From: Biomphalaria glabrata
Taxonomy: Eukaryota > Mollusca > Gastropoda > Planorbidae
DNA: 64,000 nucleotides
Reading direction: 5' to 3'
Assembly (NCBI RefSeq): GCF_947242115.1
Contig: NC_074725.1
Location: 25,252,398 to 25,316,397 of the forward strand
Within the stretch, counting starts at the first letter, position 1, and every line of letters starts with the position of its first letter. Position numbers and translations under genes: made by a program. Shown here in pieces: positions 31,196 to 44,800 of the stretch. The notes under the pieces were generated by a model. It had not been told where the DNA came from, did no database searches, and worked only from the letters and a program-made list of their open reading frames with translations.

Positions 31196-33848
31196 TAGAC
31201 TTAGACTTAGGTCCTCCCGCGCCGTTCGGCGCATTGGGCGGCAAGCTGTCTCCATAATGATCTGTCACTGGCAATGTCTGAAGCCTCTTCCCATCTGGTG
31301 TCCACTGTTCTGAGGTCCTCCATGAAGGTGTGTCGCCAGGTAATACGAGGACGTCCCTGTTTGCGCTTTCCTCGTTTTGGCTTCCATGTTATCGCAACTC
31401 TTGGTGTGCGTAATTCATTTTGACGTAGAACATGTCCCGCAAACCTCATGCGACGCTCAGTCACAACCTCACTAAGTGTTCGACTCCCAGTTCGGCAAAG
31501 GATTTCCTTGTTTGAGATCCGGTCTGTGTATCTGACTCTTAAAATCCGTCTCAGCCATCTCTGTTGAGCCACATTTAGTCTTTTCTCAATTTTGACAGAT
31601 GACTTCCACGTCTCACATGCATATGTAGCAGTTGGAATGACGATTGTGTTGAGAAGGTGTATTTTTGTCTCGAGTCCAATGGCTTGGCTAGTCCAAATAG
31701 GCTGCAGCCTTTGGAAAATGCTCCCTGCCTTTCCTATTCGGCACGCTACATCATGGTAAGCGTCTCCATCATTTGTTATGATGCTGCCAAGGTACGTGAA
31801 CTTGTCCAGCTCTTCAAGCTTTGACTCGCCAAGTCTGACGGGGACACCCTTTGCCTTATATCCCACTCGCATAATTTTAGTCTTATCCAAGTTTATGCGG
31901 AGGCCAATTTTGGGTGCCTCTCTGTCTAGGCTCTCCGTCATTTCTTGAATGCATTTATTTGTAGCCCCGAGTAGTGCAACATCATCAGCAAAGTCCAAGT
32001 CCGTCAATCGGAGTTGTTCATGCCATGGAATACCAAAGGCAGTCTGGTTCATTGCTCTCCTCATTATGTAGTCGATGGCTAGGAGGAAAAGGAAGGGAGA
32101 TAAGATGCACCCCTGTCTCACACCTGTCTCGATTGTAAAAAACTCTGTTGTTCCCTCTTCTGTTTTAATGCAGCAACTAGACTGACTGTAAAGGTGTCGT
32201 AGGATCTGGACGAATTTTTCTGGTATACCGTATTCTCTAACTATTTTCCATAGTGATTCTCGGTGGACACTATCAAACGCTTTTTTGAAGTCCACGAAAC
32301 TGATCGTTAGCCGTTGTTGGTACTCAAAACTTTGTTCTATGATATTTCGTAAAACGAAAATCTGCTCTGTACATGATCTGCCTCTTCGGAAACCTGCTTG
32401 TTCTTCTCTGAGCCTTTCATCTACAGACTGTTGAAGCCGTCTCAACAAAACAGTGCTGAAAACTTTGCCTGGGACAGAGAGGAGAGTAATGCCCCTCCAG
32501 TTGTTACAGTCTGCCAAGTTGCCCTTTTTTGGAAGCTTTACAATCACTCCCTTTTGCCAGTCCTCTGGGACTTTTGAAGTTCGCCAACAGAGATTTAAGA
32601 GATCAGTCATTCTGTTAACAATGCACTGTCCCCCATATTTTAGCATTTCTGCTGATATCATGTCTAGTCCTGGTGCTTTGTTATTATTTAGCACTGCAAT
32701 GGCCATGGTAACCTCCTCAGCAGTTATTGGGTCTGTCTTGACCTTGAGATCATTGTCTGGAGAGGGGTCCTTGAATATGTAAGTTATGTCTGGCGACAGT
32801 TGGTTAAGGGTCTCTTTAAAGTGCTCTACCCATCTTGCATCCTGTTCTTCTTTCGTTAACAAAGTTTTGCCTTGCTTGTCTTTTATTGGTGCCCCATGTC
32901 CACTCTTTGCTCCAGTGAGATCTCGGACAATACGATGGAGGGTTTTTGTGTCATTTCTGCTTGCAGCTGCTTGTGCCTCTTGTCCTTTCTGCTCAATCCA
33001 GTCCCGTTTATCTTGCCGACAGCTTCTCTTTACTTTCAGATCTGCTTCCCTATAGGCTTCTTCCGCTAGGCTGCGATCCTGTGTTTCATTTTTCTGATCT
33101 CGTCTACGTTTGGCCTCTTTCCTCTCATCTATCAATTTCCATGTTCTGTCTTGTATCCACCGTTCCTTGTATGAACCTCGCCTCCTTCCGATAACTTCTT
33201 CTGCGCACCCAATAGTGGTATCTTTGAAGTTGGCCCACTCTTCTTCAAGGGTCAATATATCTGCAAGAGCCTCAAAGCGGTTCGTTAGTTTCAATTGGAA
33301 CTGTGCTGCAGTATTGCCGTCTTTAAGCTTCTCTACATTAAATGGGCGGGGTCGTGTGGCTCGTTTTGGTTGGCGTTTCAATCGGAGCTTACATTTGCCA
33401 CTGACAAGGTAGTGGTCTGAGCCGATATCAGCTCCTCTGCGGGTCCGCACGTCTAACAGAGATGACCTCCATCGTTTGGAGATGCAAATGTAATCTATCT
33501 CGTTGAAGGTTTCCCCATTTGGTGATCGCCATGTTTTTTTGTGTATTTGTTTGTGCTTAAAATATGTGTTTCCAATTGAAAGGCTGTTGGATGCGCAGAG
33601 AGAAATCAAACGCTCGCCATTATCACTGATGTTTTCTGCAGAGCCATATGGTCCCATTACATATTCAAAGCCAGTTCGGTTGGGATTGATTTTGGCATTA
33701 AAATCTCCCATCAGTAGAATTAGGTCGTGAGTAGGTGTTTCATCAAGAGTGGTTTGTAGTTGATTATAGAACTGATCTTTGATGGTATCTTCTGCATCCT
33801 CTGTAGGGGCATAAGCTTGGATGGTAGTGACTTTAATTTGCTTTGTTT
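31194..33848 (-). mobile_element. LINE copy 2, 5'-truncated, inverted relative to copy 1
   Basis: Corresponds to copy-1 bases 20051-22705. Both stretches are exactly 2655 bp, so no net indel. Same terminal TAAGTCTAAGTCTAAG. Flanked by an 8-10 bp target duplication. The overlapping translations show no difference by eye. The missing 5' end is the usual result of incomplete target-primed reverse transcription. Confidence 0.9.
31207..33846 (-). pseudogene. LINE reverse transcriptase, N-terminally truncated copy
   Basis: Encodes copy-1 residues about 166-1045 in one frame with no internal stop. An in-frame Met at MGDFNAKI (33711) starts 834 codons. It has lost the first half of the endonuclease, including GTWNVRTL and the ICEMRW glutamate, so it cannot nick its target. 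The reverse transcriptase with FADD is intact. It is dead on arrival by truncation, not by decay. Confidence 0.9.
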
Positions 33849-33856
33849 CTTAATCT
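33847..33856. repeat. Right target-site duplication of LINE copy 2
   Basis: TTCTTAATCT, as at 31186-31195. Confidence 0.75.
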
Positions 33857-33954
33857 ATCTAGTGTTATATAAACAATATTCATTTTATTGGTTGTTGTTT
33901 TTTTTAGTGGGGATAAATAGACTAGATAACTTTAAAAGTATTATTATGGATAAG

Positions 33955-34202
33955 CCCTAAGCCGGATTTACCTTTAGGCAACATAAGCTATTGGTTAGCG
34001 TCCCAACTTTCTCAGCACTACCCCAAACAAAGTTTTCAGTGATATTTCCCAATCATTTGAAAGAAAGAGCTAAGGAAAAATGACGTAATGTTGATTTTAT
34101 AACGGGCGCTGGTAGTGCGGGATAAATGTGGGATCAAATTTATAAGGGGTCTCATTTCTCAAGTAGCTTGGGGCCTCATCAAGTCTAGATCCGGTCCTGT
34201 TT
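33955..34202. repeat. Possible small non-autonomous DNA transposon
   Basis: The left end reads CTAAGCCGGATTTACC and the right end on the minus strand reads CAGGACCGGATCTAGAC, sharing CCGGATYTA. About 250 bp, no coding capacity. Weak terminal symmetry only. Confidence 0.35.
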
Positions 34203-34255
34203 AAGAATAGTAGCTGACAGAAGCTGTAGCTAGTACAATAATATTAATATGTCCA

Positions 34256-34756
34256 TCACATATTATCCATATCCCTTAGTGAAGGAGCCACTCGGTTCGT
34301 GCTTGCAAATCTAGGAACATGCAGCCTTGTAGGTGAGTTGAATCTATTGGTTCTTACTGACTCGCTGGGGATGTAGATAGCGGCGTAAAGTTTGGGCAAG
34401 TAGAGCATGACCAGTGCTACTGTATGATTGAGCAAAAGGGCCACAGATAGGATCAAAATTCTTATGTATTCCATGCCTGCTGTAAAGTAGGTCGGGACGA
34501 AGGCCAACCAGATGACTAGGGTGGTGGACACGCACATAGAGATGAACCTAGACTCGTTGAAGTTGTCCGGCAGCTTGCGGGTCTTGAATGCAAATATAGC
34601 ACACAGAATGACCAGAATAATGTTGTAGGCCAGAAAAGAGGTCAATCCTAGAAAGGTCAGGTCGCAGGCTAGTTCTACAAACGGTTCCGTCCTGACCAGC
34701 TGACTTCGTTTTGCACTAGGGCTGCTTATAGAAAAGACGGCGACACAGAGACATAT
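34256..34756 (-). CDS. Receptor exon 2: end of helix 4 to C-terminus
   Basis: Follows a TTTCTTCTAG acceptor (34757-34766). Starts ICLCVAVFSIS, then the second extracellular loop with FVELACD, helix 5 (FLAYNIILVILCAIFAF), helix 6 (STTLVIWLAFVPTYF) and helix 7 (LLNHTVALVMLYLPKLYAAI). Ends DMDNM and TGA. Confidence 0.9.
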   Translation of the reverse strand: MCLCVAVFSISSPSAKRSQLVRTEPFVELACDLTFLGLTSFLAYNIILVILCAIFAFKTRKLPDNFNESRFISMCVSTTLVIWLAFVPTYFTAGMEYIRILILSVALLLNHTVALVMLYLPKLYAAIYIPSESVRTNRFNSPTRLHVPRFASTNRVAPSLRDMDNM

Positions 34757-35802
34757 CTAGAAGAAACAAAGAATAAAAAAATATATTTAATAATAATATT
34801 TTTGAAAATAAAACTAAACAACATTACAAAGAGAGAATGTGTTTTCACACCAAACCTTTTGTATGGAGGGCATCTTCACTTTGTCTTCTACTACGCAAGA
34901 GTTTGAGAGAAAAATTGCTTGCACAATTTAGAACCCTAAAAATATAAGCTTCTATGACCAGAAATACCTTCGTAAAAAAATTTTAAATACAACATTTACA
35001 ACACCTTATACAAAACATCACTTACACAGTAAAGTGCGAAGTTCGAAAGTATTAAGCCCTCTGGTAGCAATTTTCAAGTCTGGATTTTTATAGCACCGTA
35101 AAGGTCTGACATATGAAAAAACTGATGGTATCTCTAAATTCCTCGTCCTCTTTTCTATAAAATTAGATTGGATTTAATGTATCACTAGGCTTAGTTAAAA
35201 TTAAATACGAGGTCAAAGATGTGTAGTGTAGGTATCGCCAAGCGTACTTTTCCTCGAGCGGATTTTTCCCCAGTTAGTAAGCTCGATCGGGTTGATGGAA
35301 GGTTCGAACAGATCAAAGAAAATATATCTAAAAACATGTTTTAATACTTACTTTTCACTATAAAGTCATTTTCTTTTTACTCCAGCGCAAGAACACCATC
35401 CATTGCACCATTTCCCACCTTCCACAACTTCAAATAGTCTCTTTGAGCTGATGAGCCATCAGACTTAAAAATAGCCTTAAGCCCATTACCCATTTCCTTC
35501 ACTACCGGGTAGTAAAAAAGAATAATTCCACACCTCCTGAGTTTGACCTCACCATGAACTTAGCCTTTACAAGGAAAAAGAAATAGTATGTGTCGGAAGT
35601 GAAGAAAAAAGGTGCATGCGCAGTAGCAATATAATAGTAATTTGGTAAACATTGAAATAAAAAGGTTTTAGCAATAAAAAGTGAACTGTTCGAACCTCTT
35701 GACAAATCGGGGCTGCTCGAACTTTGTACTTTACCAATACATTTCTTGTCAAAGCCTTAAACTACAGACTCGGACTTTTTGCCACGTTAGTTTTTTTTTA
35801 GC

Positions 35803-35878
<76 letters not shown>

Positions 35879-38800
35879 GACTCTAACGATTTTCTTGAAA
35901 ATTTCAAGGTATTTAGAAAGGAGAAAAAAATTCTCAACTCGTTGGGCATATCACGAAAACTCCAGTGGGTTAGCCGGTCAAGCAAGACACGTACGAATAT
36001 CTTTCCTGCTACTCACAGAAGTTAATACCTCGATAATTGGGGCAGTAAGACTTGTCACCCTTTTTGTATAGGGATATGATAACGGCATTTCGAAGTACAG
36101 GTGGAACAACGCACTTCTCCCAGCATAGAGCGAACAAGTCCTTTTTTCTCTCAGACCCTTCCAATTTTAAATATTTCAGCCGGAAGGCCATCAGAGCCAG
36201 GTGCTATGTGTTTTTTGAGTTTCCTCAAATGTCGGTTAGTCATCGAGGTCCACTATTATAATTTTCTGAGGAATATTTCTCCGATACATACCTTTTGTCA
36301 CCAAATAGCAGGCTATAGTGTTCTGTCCAGCGATTTAGTATATCCGCCTTGCTAGAACCATCGAAAGATCTTAGTGGCGAGCTCTTGAATTTCCAGTGTT
36401 CTTATCAAATCAGTCTCTGTTGGGTTTACTGCAGTATCCCACGACTTTGGCTGTCACGTCCTGAAGTATTGCTTTTAGCTGGCTCCAGTTACTCACTGGA
36501 TCATCGCCCTGAGGCTTTCTTAGATCAACTTCGAGTAGTACACAGAATCGCTCTCGTACATCAGCCAGCCTATCAACATTTAGCTTCTTTTCTTAGATGA
36601 GACATCTCTTTTTTGACTATCTTGATCATCACGTTCAGCTTCGTCCGTTTAACATTCGGCGCTCGGCATTACCCTAGTGTGCAACACATCTTTAACATCG
36701 CACTGTCTCACTAGTATGTAATCCAACAGATGCCATAGCTTTTAGCGTGGATGCATCCATGTGATCTTAAAATGGCTTGTTTTTTTGTTTGTTAAACTAT
36801 ATGTATATTATCTGTGACAACAAAATAAAAAAATCAAATTAAGAATTTTTAATATACATCTTGATAGAGTGTCCGCAAAAACATAAATTTTTTTTAGAAT
36901 TTTTTTCACTTCAAATTGATAGTCGATCAACTTTAAACTCCAAGGAGTTAACCGTCCGTTAGCCATCTTCATTGCATTTAATGGTGCATAGTCAATGAGT
37001 AGAGTAAAGCGAGCTCCCAGCAGATATTTGCTAAATCGTGGCTAGACATTCTCGCTCTATCGTGGAGGATCTGGTTAAAGCTCATGTTAGTTTCCTGCCA
37101 ATGAAAAATACAGGATGCAAAGTCCCTTGATATTCGCTGTGAGACATGATCCAATGGCTGTAAAAGAAGCGTCTGTAGCGAGATGAAATAGTCTTTCTTT
37201 TTTTAAGCTTAAGCATACTATCCTTAGAAAATGTGTATTTGCTATTGTTTCATATTCTCTTGCAATTCCTTAGATGAAATAGTCTTTCTTTTTTGAAGCT
37301 TAAGCATACTATCCTTAGAAAATGTGTATTTGCTATTGTTTCATATTCTCTTGCAATTCCTTAGATGAAATAGTCTTTCTTTTTTGAAGCTTAAGCATAC
37401 TATCCTTAGAAAATGTGTATTTGCTATTGTTTCATATTCTCTTGCAATTCCTTAGACCATGTTATTTTTATTAGGTTGTCCTTTGAGGTTGGTTAGTGCT
37501 GAACTAAGTGTCGTACAGTTTGGTAGGAAACACCTATAGAAACTGCAGGGTCCCAAAATACTTTAGACTTGCATTTTGGTTCTGGGCACTTTAATGTGAT
37601 ATTGATATTGCCCTGTGGTTTCAATGAGTTATGACTCTATATCCTTAGAATGTAACTTCCAACATAACTAATCCAACTTAACTGGGTTTGACTGTAGAGT
37701 CATACCAAAGACTTTTTCTAGTGCTTTCATATGTTCTTCCCAAGTTTTATTTATCGAAAACAAATATCAGCAATGTAGGAAACTGCCCTTTCTCTGTCCA
37801 TATAATCGAAGAATAGCCGTGTCAAATATGCTACTAGCATTGACTAGTCCAAATGGCATATAATTAAACTGGAATAGTCCAAATGCTGTAGTTAAAGCAG
37901 TGTAAGGTTTGGGTTCTTCTTTCATGTGTATTTAATAGTACCCTCTGGATAAATCCAATTTGGTGAAAAACTTCGCTTCAGAGAAGTATGACATAAGATC
38001 TTCTGGGTTGGGAATGGGATAAGAATCAAGGGGATAATTTTATTTAATTGCCAAAAATCAAACTCTTGGAGTTGAAGTTTGCTGTCGTTTCACAAATACT
38101 ATAGTGAATTGGAATATTTAACTTCGCCAGACGGACACACAGCTTTCCAGCATGTCATCGATACCAGAAGCATTGTCATCAAAGCATGTGAACACGCTAA
38201 AGAAGCTACTGCTGAAGTGAACAGAGTTAATCAAGCAAGAGTAAACGAAAACATAAGATTCAGACAGTTGGAACCAGTAGACAAAGTTCGATTATTACTA
38301 GCAGTAGAAAAATGACTGATTACTGCGGGTATTTCCGATGTCTTCACATCAGAGTTAAATCAATATTTTATCTTATATATTACAGATGTTACTTAAAACA
38401 AGATTACAACGAGAGTTTGTGTAATCACAATCCCTATCGGATCCGCCTATTCGCAAGGTACATTTTGTTTTAATTGTCAAAAGTAATAATGATTCAAAGA
38501 TTCATTTGGTGTTGTAAAAAATGTTTTTTTTTTGGTAATATGTTTTAAATGTTTCAAAGCTAAAGATAATTTACTTCCTTGTCCAAACCTCCCGCTGGAC
38601 GAAGAGAGATGGCAGCTAGCAGGGTATGAACCCGGGACCGTCCAGATAAACAGTCCAGCGCGCTAACCACACGACCAGGCATTGTTGTTAACTTAATACA
38701 AAAAAATAATCGCCTATTATTGATAAAGAGATATATTACACATTATGGCATGACAACTACGTGAAATGTACAAGATGTCAGGCGAGCGATTTTAGATAAT

Positions 38801-41800
38801 CTTTTGGCTTTGATTTGTAATTGAAAAAAAAAAAGAAAACAGGTATTGAGCTTGTATTTCGGCAACGTCTGCCCGATGTCCCAGCACAGTTACTAACAGA
38901 GCTGTTGGCATTTTCATTTACATTTAACTAGAATGAGGATGTAGAGGTTTTCAAACCATACTTTGGTGTTAGAGAGTTGTTTTCCTTAAAAATCGGAACA
39001 TAATGTTCCAGTGGCGTAGCTAGAGTGTTTGATGCCCAGTGCGACCTCTCCTCATGATGCCCCCCCTCCAATATAAAGCAGCGAAAATACGTTATTATAC
39101 GTTAACAAAATATACAACAAAAAATATAACGAGCTTTCTTGGTCGCAAAACTATCAATCATTTTATCGAAATGTTTTCCACCAATGGCCTAGTTAGTGAA
39201 ACGCATTGCTGATTGGTATTAATTCTTCATCAAATTAATAAGTCTGAAAAAAATTCGTTCGCATAAAGCCACACTTACCGCAATTGTCAGAAATATGTAA
39301 AAATCTGATAATACTACCTGAAGAGAATCTTGAACATGATTCTTTTTCTCTCAAAGCAGAATCTGGCATTCAATAGGCATCACGAATATTTAGACAATAT
39401 TTAGAGCTGAATCATTTAGTGGCATTCTAGCTGATATCTTTTTATTTATTTATTTTTTTTTAATGCAAGATTTTAAACAGGTCCTTGTTTGAGAAGTTCA
39501 AAGGCAGCTTCTGAAGAAATTGCGACAAACTGTTGGCGCCTCTTTCGCTTCAGACGAAATTTGTTTTTGTCAATGTCGCTATGAGCACCATCGAGATTGT
39601 TTTCAATCTGAGGTTTCAATAGTTGGGATAGATAACGACTAAAATTCCTATTCACCTAGCACATCATGATCATAGTGGGTGATTATTTCTTGAACTATTT
39701 TCGCTTGGCTTCTTTTTATTGCAGCCAATACGTCTTTAATGTTCTGCACTAACCCTCAGATCAGAGCACTTACTCTTGCTGACAGTAATTATGGCTTCAG
39801 TGTTGTCCTTCCAACTAGTTGTTATCGATGATATTAATATTTTCTGTTTAAGTGAGCAGTCTCGAATTGACGACCATTGTTCTTGAAGTTAGACATACCC
39901 GTCGTTTATTTCAGTTAATTCATGGGCCAAGAATCCAAAATAGGTGAGAAAATTAAGACTGCATTAAGACTAACAATCTGCTTTTAGAAAAAAGGAATGA
40001 TATCCAAGATTCTTTTCATTATCAGATTTTTACCTGTAGGACCCTTTGATCACTATCGTCAACCCTTTTAACCAGAGAAGACAATTTCTCTGTCTAAGCT
40101 AGCACTATGAGCGCCAGCCAGACTTATCAATCTTTAGCAGCGCCCATAATATTTACAGAGTTGCAAAATAAATATTTTTAAAAATCAAATACAGTAGTTA
40201 ATGTTTGTTCATGTATGTAAAATGTGTGCTGTTTTTACTGAGAAATTTTGTGGTCATTTTGATGCCCCTCATCACTTGATGCCCCGTGCGGCCCCACATG
40301 GCTAGCTACGCCCGCCACTGATATTATAACTAGATTTTTTTAATGTTTTGGTTAGAAAATTAAATGTAGTGTAAGACAGAAGTGCAATTTTACATTAATA
40401 GAGTTAAAATGTTTTTACATAAAAATACGGAACAATCGATTTTCGTAAATGAGAAGATTTTTGTTTTAATAATTGGAAGAGAGACTTCAAACAATTATTT
40501 GGCGTTAATAGAGTTTTCATTAAAAATTCGGAACAATTTTGGCGACGATTTGTAAGAAAAGTATAATAATGTAGGTCAATATTTTTTTTGAAAACAAAAT
40601 CCGGAACATTCTTTCCCCCAAAAAATCTTTTGTTATGTTTCATCAAGAAAATGAAATGTTAAGTAGGTCTAAGAGGGTATTTTAAAATAATCGTTTCTAG
40701 TAAATTACGTTCGTGTTTTAAAATCGCGAACAACCTATTTGACATCAATTTGTTTTCAGTTGAAAATACGGAACAATTTGTAATCGATAATTAAACTATA
40801 GTGACGTACTGTCCAAGAATATAAGTGTAATATAAGTCAATTAAAAGATTTCAAACATTAATTTGACATAATTTATCTTTGTTTAAAACAATATCCGGAA
40901 CAACTTAATAGATAATGAAATATAAGTCAGTATAGAGATTTTCATTTAGCATTTGTATGCTATTTACAACCGGAACATGTATTATTGATCATTTATTTTT
41001 GAAACGTTTAAGCACGGAATTTAAATGTAATATAAGTTAGAAGAGCATACAAACATTCGTTGGAATTCACAAAAACACCCGAAACAATCTATTACAGAAA
41101 CTTAAAAGTATTATGATATTTTGGAAGGAACATTAAAGGTAAACTAAGATTTTCATTAACTTTTACTGTTGTGTTTTTTTTTATATAAACGTGACGGACA
41201 GACCAACCAACAGAAAAATAACACAAAAATAAACGGCTCCTGATGGAGACACAAAAAAAAAAAACGATTCTTAAAAATTTTGTAGGGGACTAGTTTAGTA
41301 CCGTGTCATGCAGCGTCGTCACGCTACTGCACGAAAGTCGCTGAATAAAAAGTCCATTTTAAAAAATGTGCGTGATACAAATTGCATCCTTAGCCTTTTT
41401 AAACAAACATAAATGTTTTCTATAAATTTTAGCAGCTAGTTGACCACAAAAAAACACATGTAACTAATATTGATATTTGTTGTGAACATTTCTTGTACAA
41501 TTTAAAAATATATTTGACTTAGTGGTACTGAAATTACACAAATAAATGCCTTTCTTTGTGAACATAATGTAATATTATCTCCCATACATTTGTGTATTGT
41601 TTTAAAATTGGTGTATTTTTTATGAAAAAAATCGCTTGCAAAATTAATTTTATAAATTAAACAGTTTGCTTTGAGAAAACAAAAAGTAATCGTTGCACCT
41701 AAACTTTTCAAGCCGCATCGCATGATGAAATAATATTTTTCATTTCTCTTCAAGTTTTTGAGATCTGAGTGTGACAGACGGAAAGACATTTTGCACAAAC

Positions 41801-44800
41801 CTAATAGCGGGTTTTCCTCTTACGGGGACGCTAAAAAAGAAATTTCACCCCGTTATTCCTTAACGTAGTCTATAAAGAGCTAAGCACTTTTTGAAATATT
41901 TTTCCTAATAGATGTTTGTTCCCTTTTTATTCTATCAAGATATAAAGGCCTATCATTAGAATATTATAAAGTTGAGTAGATTTCGCAATTTTCGAAAGTC
42001 AAATGACTTTTCTAACTCGTAGGCAAAATAGTGTTGTTTAAAACAAGGGCGTAGCAAGGGAGGTGGTGTTCACCCCCCCCCCCCCGAAATGAATTCCCCC
42101 CCTCAGGGAGGGGATCGGAACTTAGTGACTGACGTTTTGCTAATTCTGTTTATTTTACGTGAGATTTTAACACTAAACCATTACTTGCCCCAGCGCAGCC
42201 AAGGGGGTTTTGAGCTTAAATCCCCCTACCCCCTACCAGCGGGTTTTGCAGTCAAATTCCCCTCTTCTATAAAACAACCCCAACCCCCCAACAAAAAAAA
42301 AAAAAGAATGCAAACGACAATTCCCAAATTCCAAGGGCATAGCTAAGGAAGATTTTGATTTAAAACCCCTCCGAAATTTACGATAAAACCCCCCTCTTCA
42401 GACATTGACAAATTTTTGTGGAAGCAGCTTACCGCCCAACAGCGCCGAACGACGCGGGAGGATCTAAGTAAGTAAAAATAGCAGATTAGTTTTTTGAAAT
42501 AAAACTTTTTAATAGCAGGATAATGCACTGCAGATACCTCAGAATATGCATTTTGTTGGCTTTCAATATCGGAAATAGTGCTTGGCGCTCCCCCCGACCC
42601 CCATGCTGACAAGGGCGGGGAGTCTACAATTTTTCCACTAACTTCAGGAAGAACCTATTCTAGGGTACAATAAACGTCTTCCAAAAGAATGAAAATGAAG
42701 GGTCAGAATGTAATAAAGATTAATTATTTACACATACACACATATCATGGGCGTAGCCAGGATTTTTTTTCGGGGAGGGTTTTGGGGGGGGGATCCCCCC
42801 GACCTCCTCCCCCCCCCCCCGCGAAAAAAAATATATGTGTGTGTGTGTGTGTACATAATTAATCTTTATTACATTCTGACCCTTTCGGAAGACGTTTATT
42901 GTTTATTGTAGACTCCCCGCCCTTGCTAGCAAGGGGGTCTGGGGGAGCTCGCAGCGCTCCCCCAGCGCGGGGCGAAGCCCCGCCGCCGAGCACTATTTCT
43001 GGTATTGAAAGCCAACAAAATGCATATTCTGAGGTATCTACAGTGCATTATCTTGCTATTAAAAAGTTTTATTTCAAAAACCTAATGTGCTATTCTTACT
43101 GACTTTGACCCTCTCGCGCCGTTCGGCGCATTTTCCGGCAAGCTGTTTCCGCAACTCTTATTCTGCGTAATTCATTTTGTCGGAAAACATGTCCCGCAAA
43201 ACCTCATGCGACGCTCTGTCACAACCTTACTAAGGATTCGACTCCCAGTTCGGCATAGGATTTCTTTGATTTAGACCCGATCTCTATGACTGACTCCTAA
43301 AATCTGTCTTAGCCATCTTTGTTGAGCCACATTTAGTGTTTGTCAATTTCGGCAGATGACTATTCACTGCACTTTATTAAATGAGCCCCGCCACAGGTAG
43401 AAATGTGTAACCTCTCTTGAATACGCTCTTGGAATCAAGTGACTGTAGTTTGCTTTAGATTTTATATCGAAACGTGAAGTTTTATGTCTAAATCATCTGT
43501 TGGTGGTTTTATACCAAAAAATCTCTGGGTTTTTTTTTTGTTTTGTTTTGTTTTTAATTCAAAACCCCATTTAGCTACGATCATAGAATTTGGTGACTGT
43601 AGTTTGCTTTAAAATAATATTGAAGAGAGAGGTTTTCAACTCTAAACGCTCTGTAGGGGAATTTTAAACTCAAAACCATCTGGAGGGGTTTTAAACTTTA
43701 AAGAAAAAGCCATCTGGAGGAGGGGGATTTAAACTCAAAACCCCCTTGGCTACGCCCATAGATTTTATAGTGTGTAATTTGCTTTTTTTTATATTGAAGA
43801 GGTACTTTTTAGCTTCAAACCCCAACTGGAAGGGGGAGGGGGGTTAAACTCAAAACCCCTTTGGCTACGCTCATAGAATTTTGAGTGTGTAATTTGCTTT
43901 TTTTATATTGAAGATGGGGTTATCGTAAATTTTGGATGGGGTTTTAAAATCAAAATCTTCCTCAACTGTGCTGTTGGAATTTGGGGATTGTTGTTTGCAT
44001 TTTTTTTTGTTTTGTTTTATAGAAGAGGGGGATTTAACTGCAAAAACCTCTGGTAGGGGGTTTAAAATTCAAAACCCCCTGTAGGGGGTTTTAAACTCAA
44101 AGCCCCCTGGTAGAGAGATTTGTATCTCAAAACCCTCTGATAGGGGTTTTTAAAATCTCAAAACCTCCTGGTAGGGGGATTTAAACTCAAAACCCCTTGG
44201 TAGAGGGTTTTTAACTCAAAACTGCCTCGGCTGTGCTGTGGTAAGTGATGATTTAGTATTATAATCTCACCTAAAATAAACAAAATGAAAGCAAATATCA
44301 GTCACTTAATTCCGTCCCCCCCCCCTGTGGGGGTATTTCATTTCGGGGGGGGGGTTTGAACCCCAAGAACCCCCCCCCCTGGCTACGCCCATGACACATA
44401 TATATTATATATCTGTGGCATTTTACGTCTCGAGAGACGATCTTTTCCCCCCGCAACTTCTTGTGTGACTAAAGAGGCCAATCCTTGATACACAGCTGCG
44501 ATCGCAGGTTGGGCATATAGAATCACCAGGCGCCGTTGCATTTTCACCCTTCTTTCTGCTTCTTTTGTGTATGACATACGTGGCATGAGAGGGTTAGGTC
44601 AAGTTGCAGATAGGCCTGCTTCTTCTCTCAGATTTTTGTTGGTTCGGCGCTCTCTCTATATATATTGGCTTTTCCCATCCCCACTGAAAAAAATTCTCAC
44701 TACGCCCATGGTTTAAAATAATCTTTTTCCATGAAGAACAATGAAAACTTCTGATGTGTATTACCTGGACTACAATTAGAGCCGAAGAACTACAAACTTG

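Larger units (their letters stand above)
42050..44390. repeat. Large imperfect palindrome of the CATGGGCGTAGCC family with LINE tails in both arms
   Basis: The left arm (42050-42735) and right arm (42835-44390) are inverted copies around a G-rich centre that starts CATGGGCGTAGCCAGG (42749). Shared blocks include ATAATGCACTGCAGATACCT versus its complement near 43030, GGCGGGGAGTCTACAAT versus ATTGTAGACTCCCCGCC, and CAGAATGTAATAAAGATTAA versus its complement. The right arm has a longer tandem interior (43560-44250). Ends are near ACAAGGGCGTAGCAAGG (left) and CTGGCTACGCCCATG (right). Confidence 0.7.

Noticed and set aside
32453-33412. Several plus-strand frames across LINE copy 2
   Set aside because: Antisense shadows; the same frames appear antisense to copy 1.
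35681-36025. Long open frames with runs of Ile-Tyr on both strands
   Set aside because: They are translations of a (TA)n microsatellite.
37182-37455. CRISPR-like repeat
   Set aside because: Directly abutting tandem units without spacers in an animal intron.
38588-38679. Possible functional tRNA gene
   Set aside because: A- and B-box-like words are present, but no convincing cloverleaf or terminator; a SINE head is more likely.
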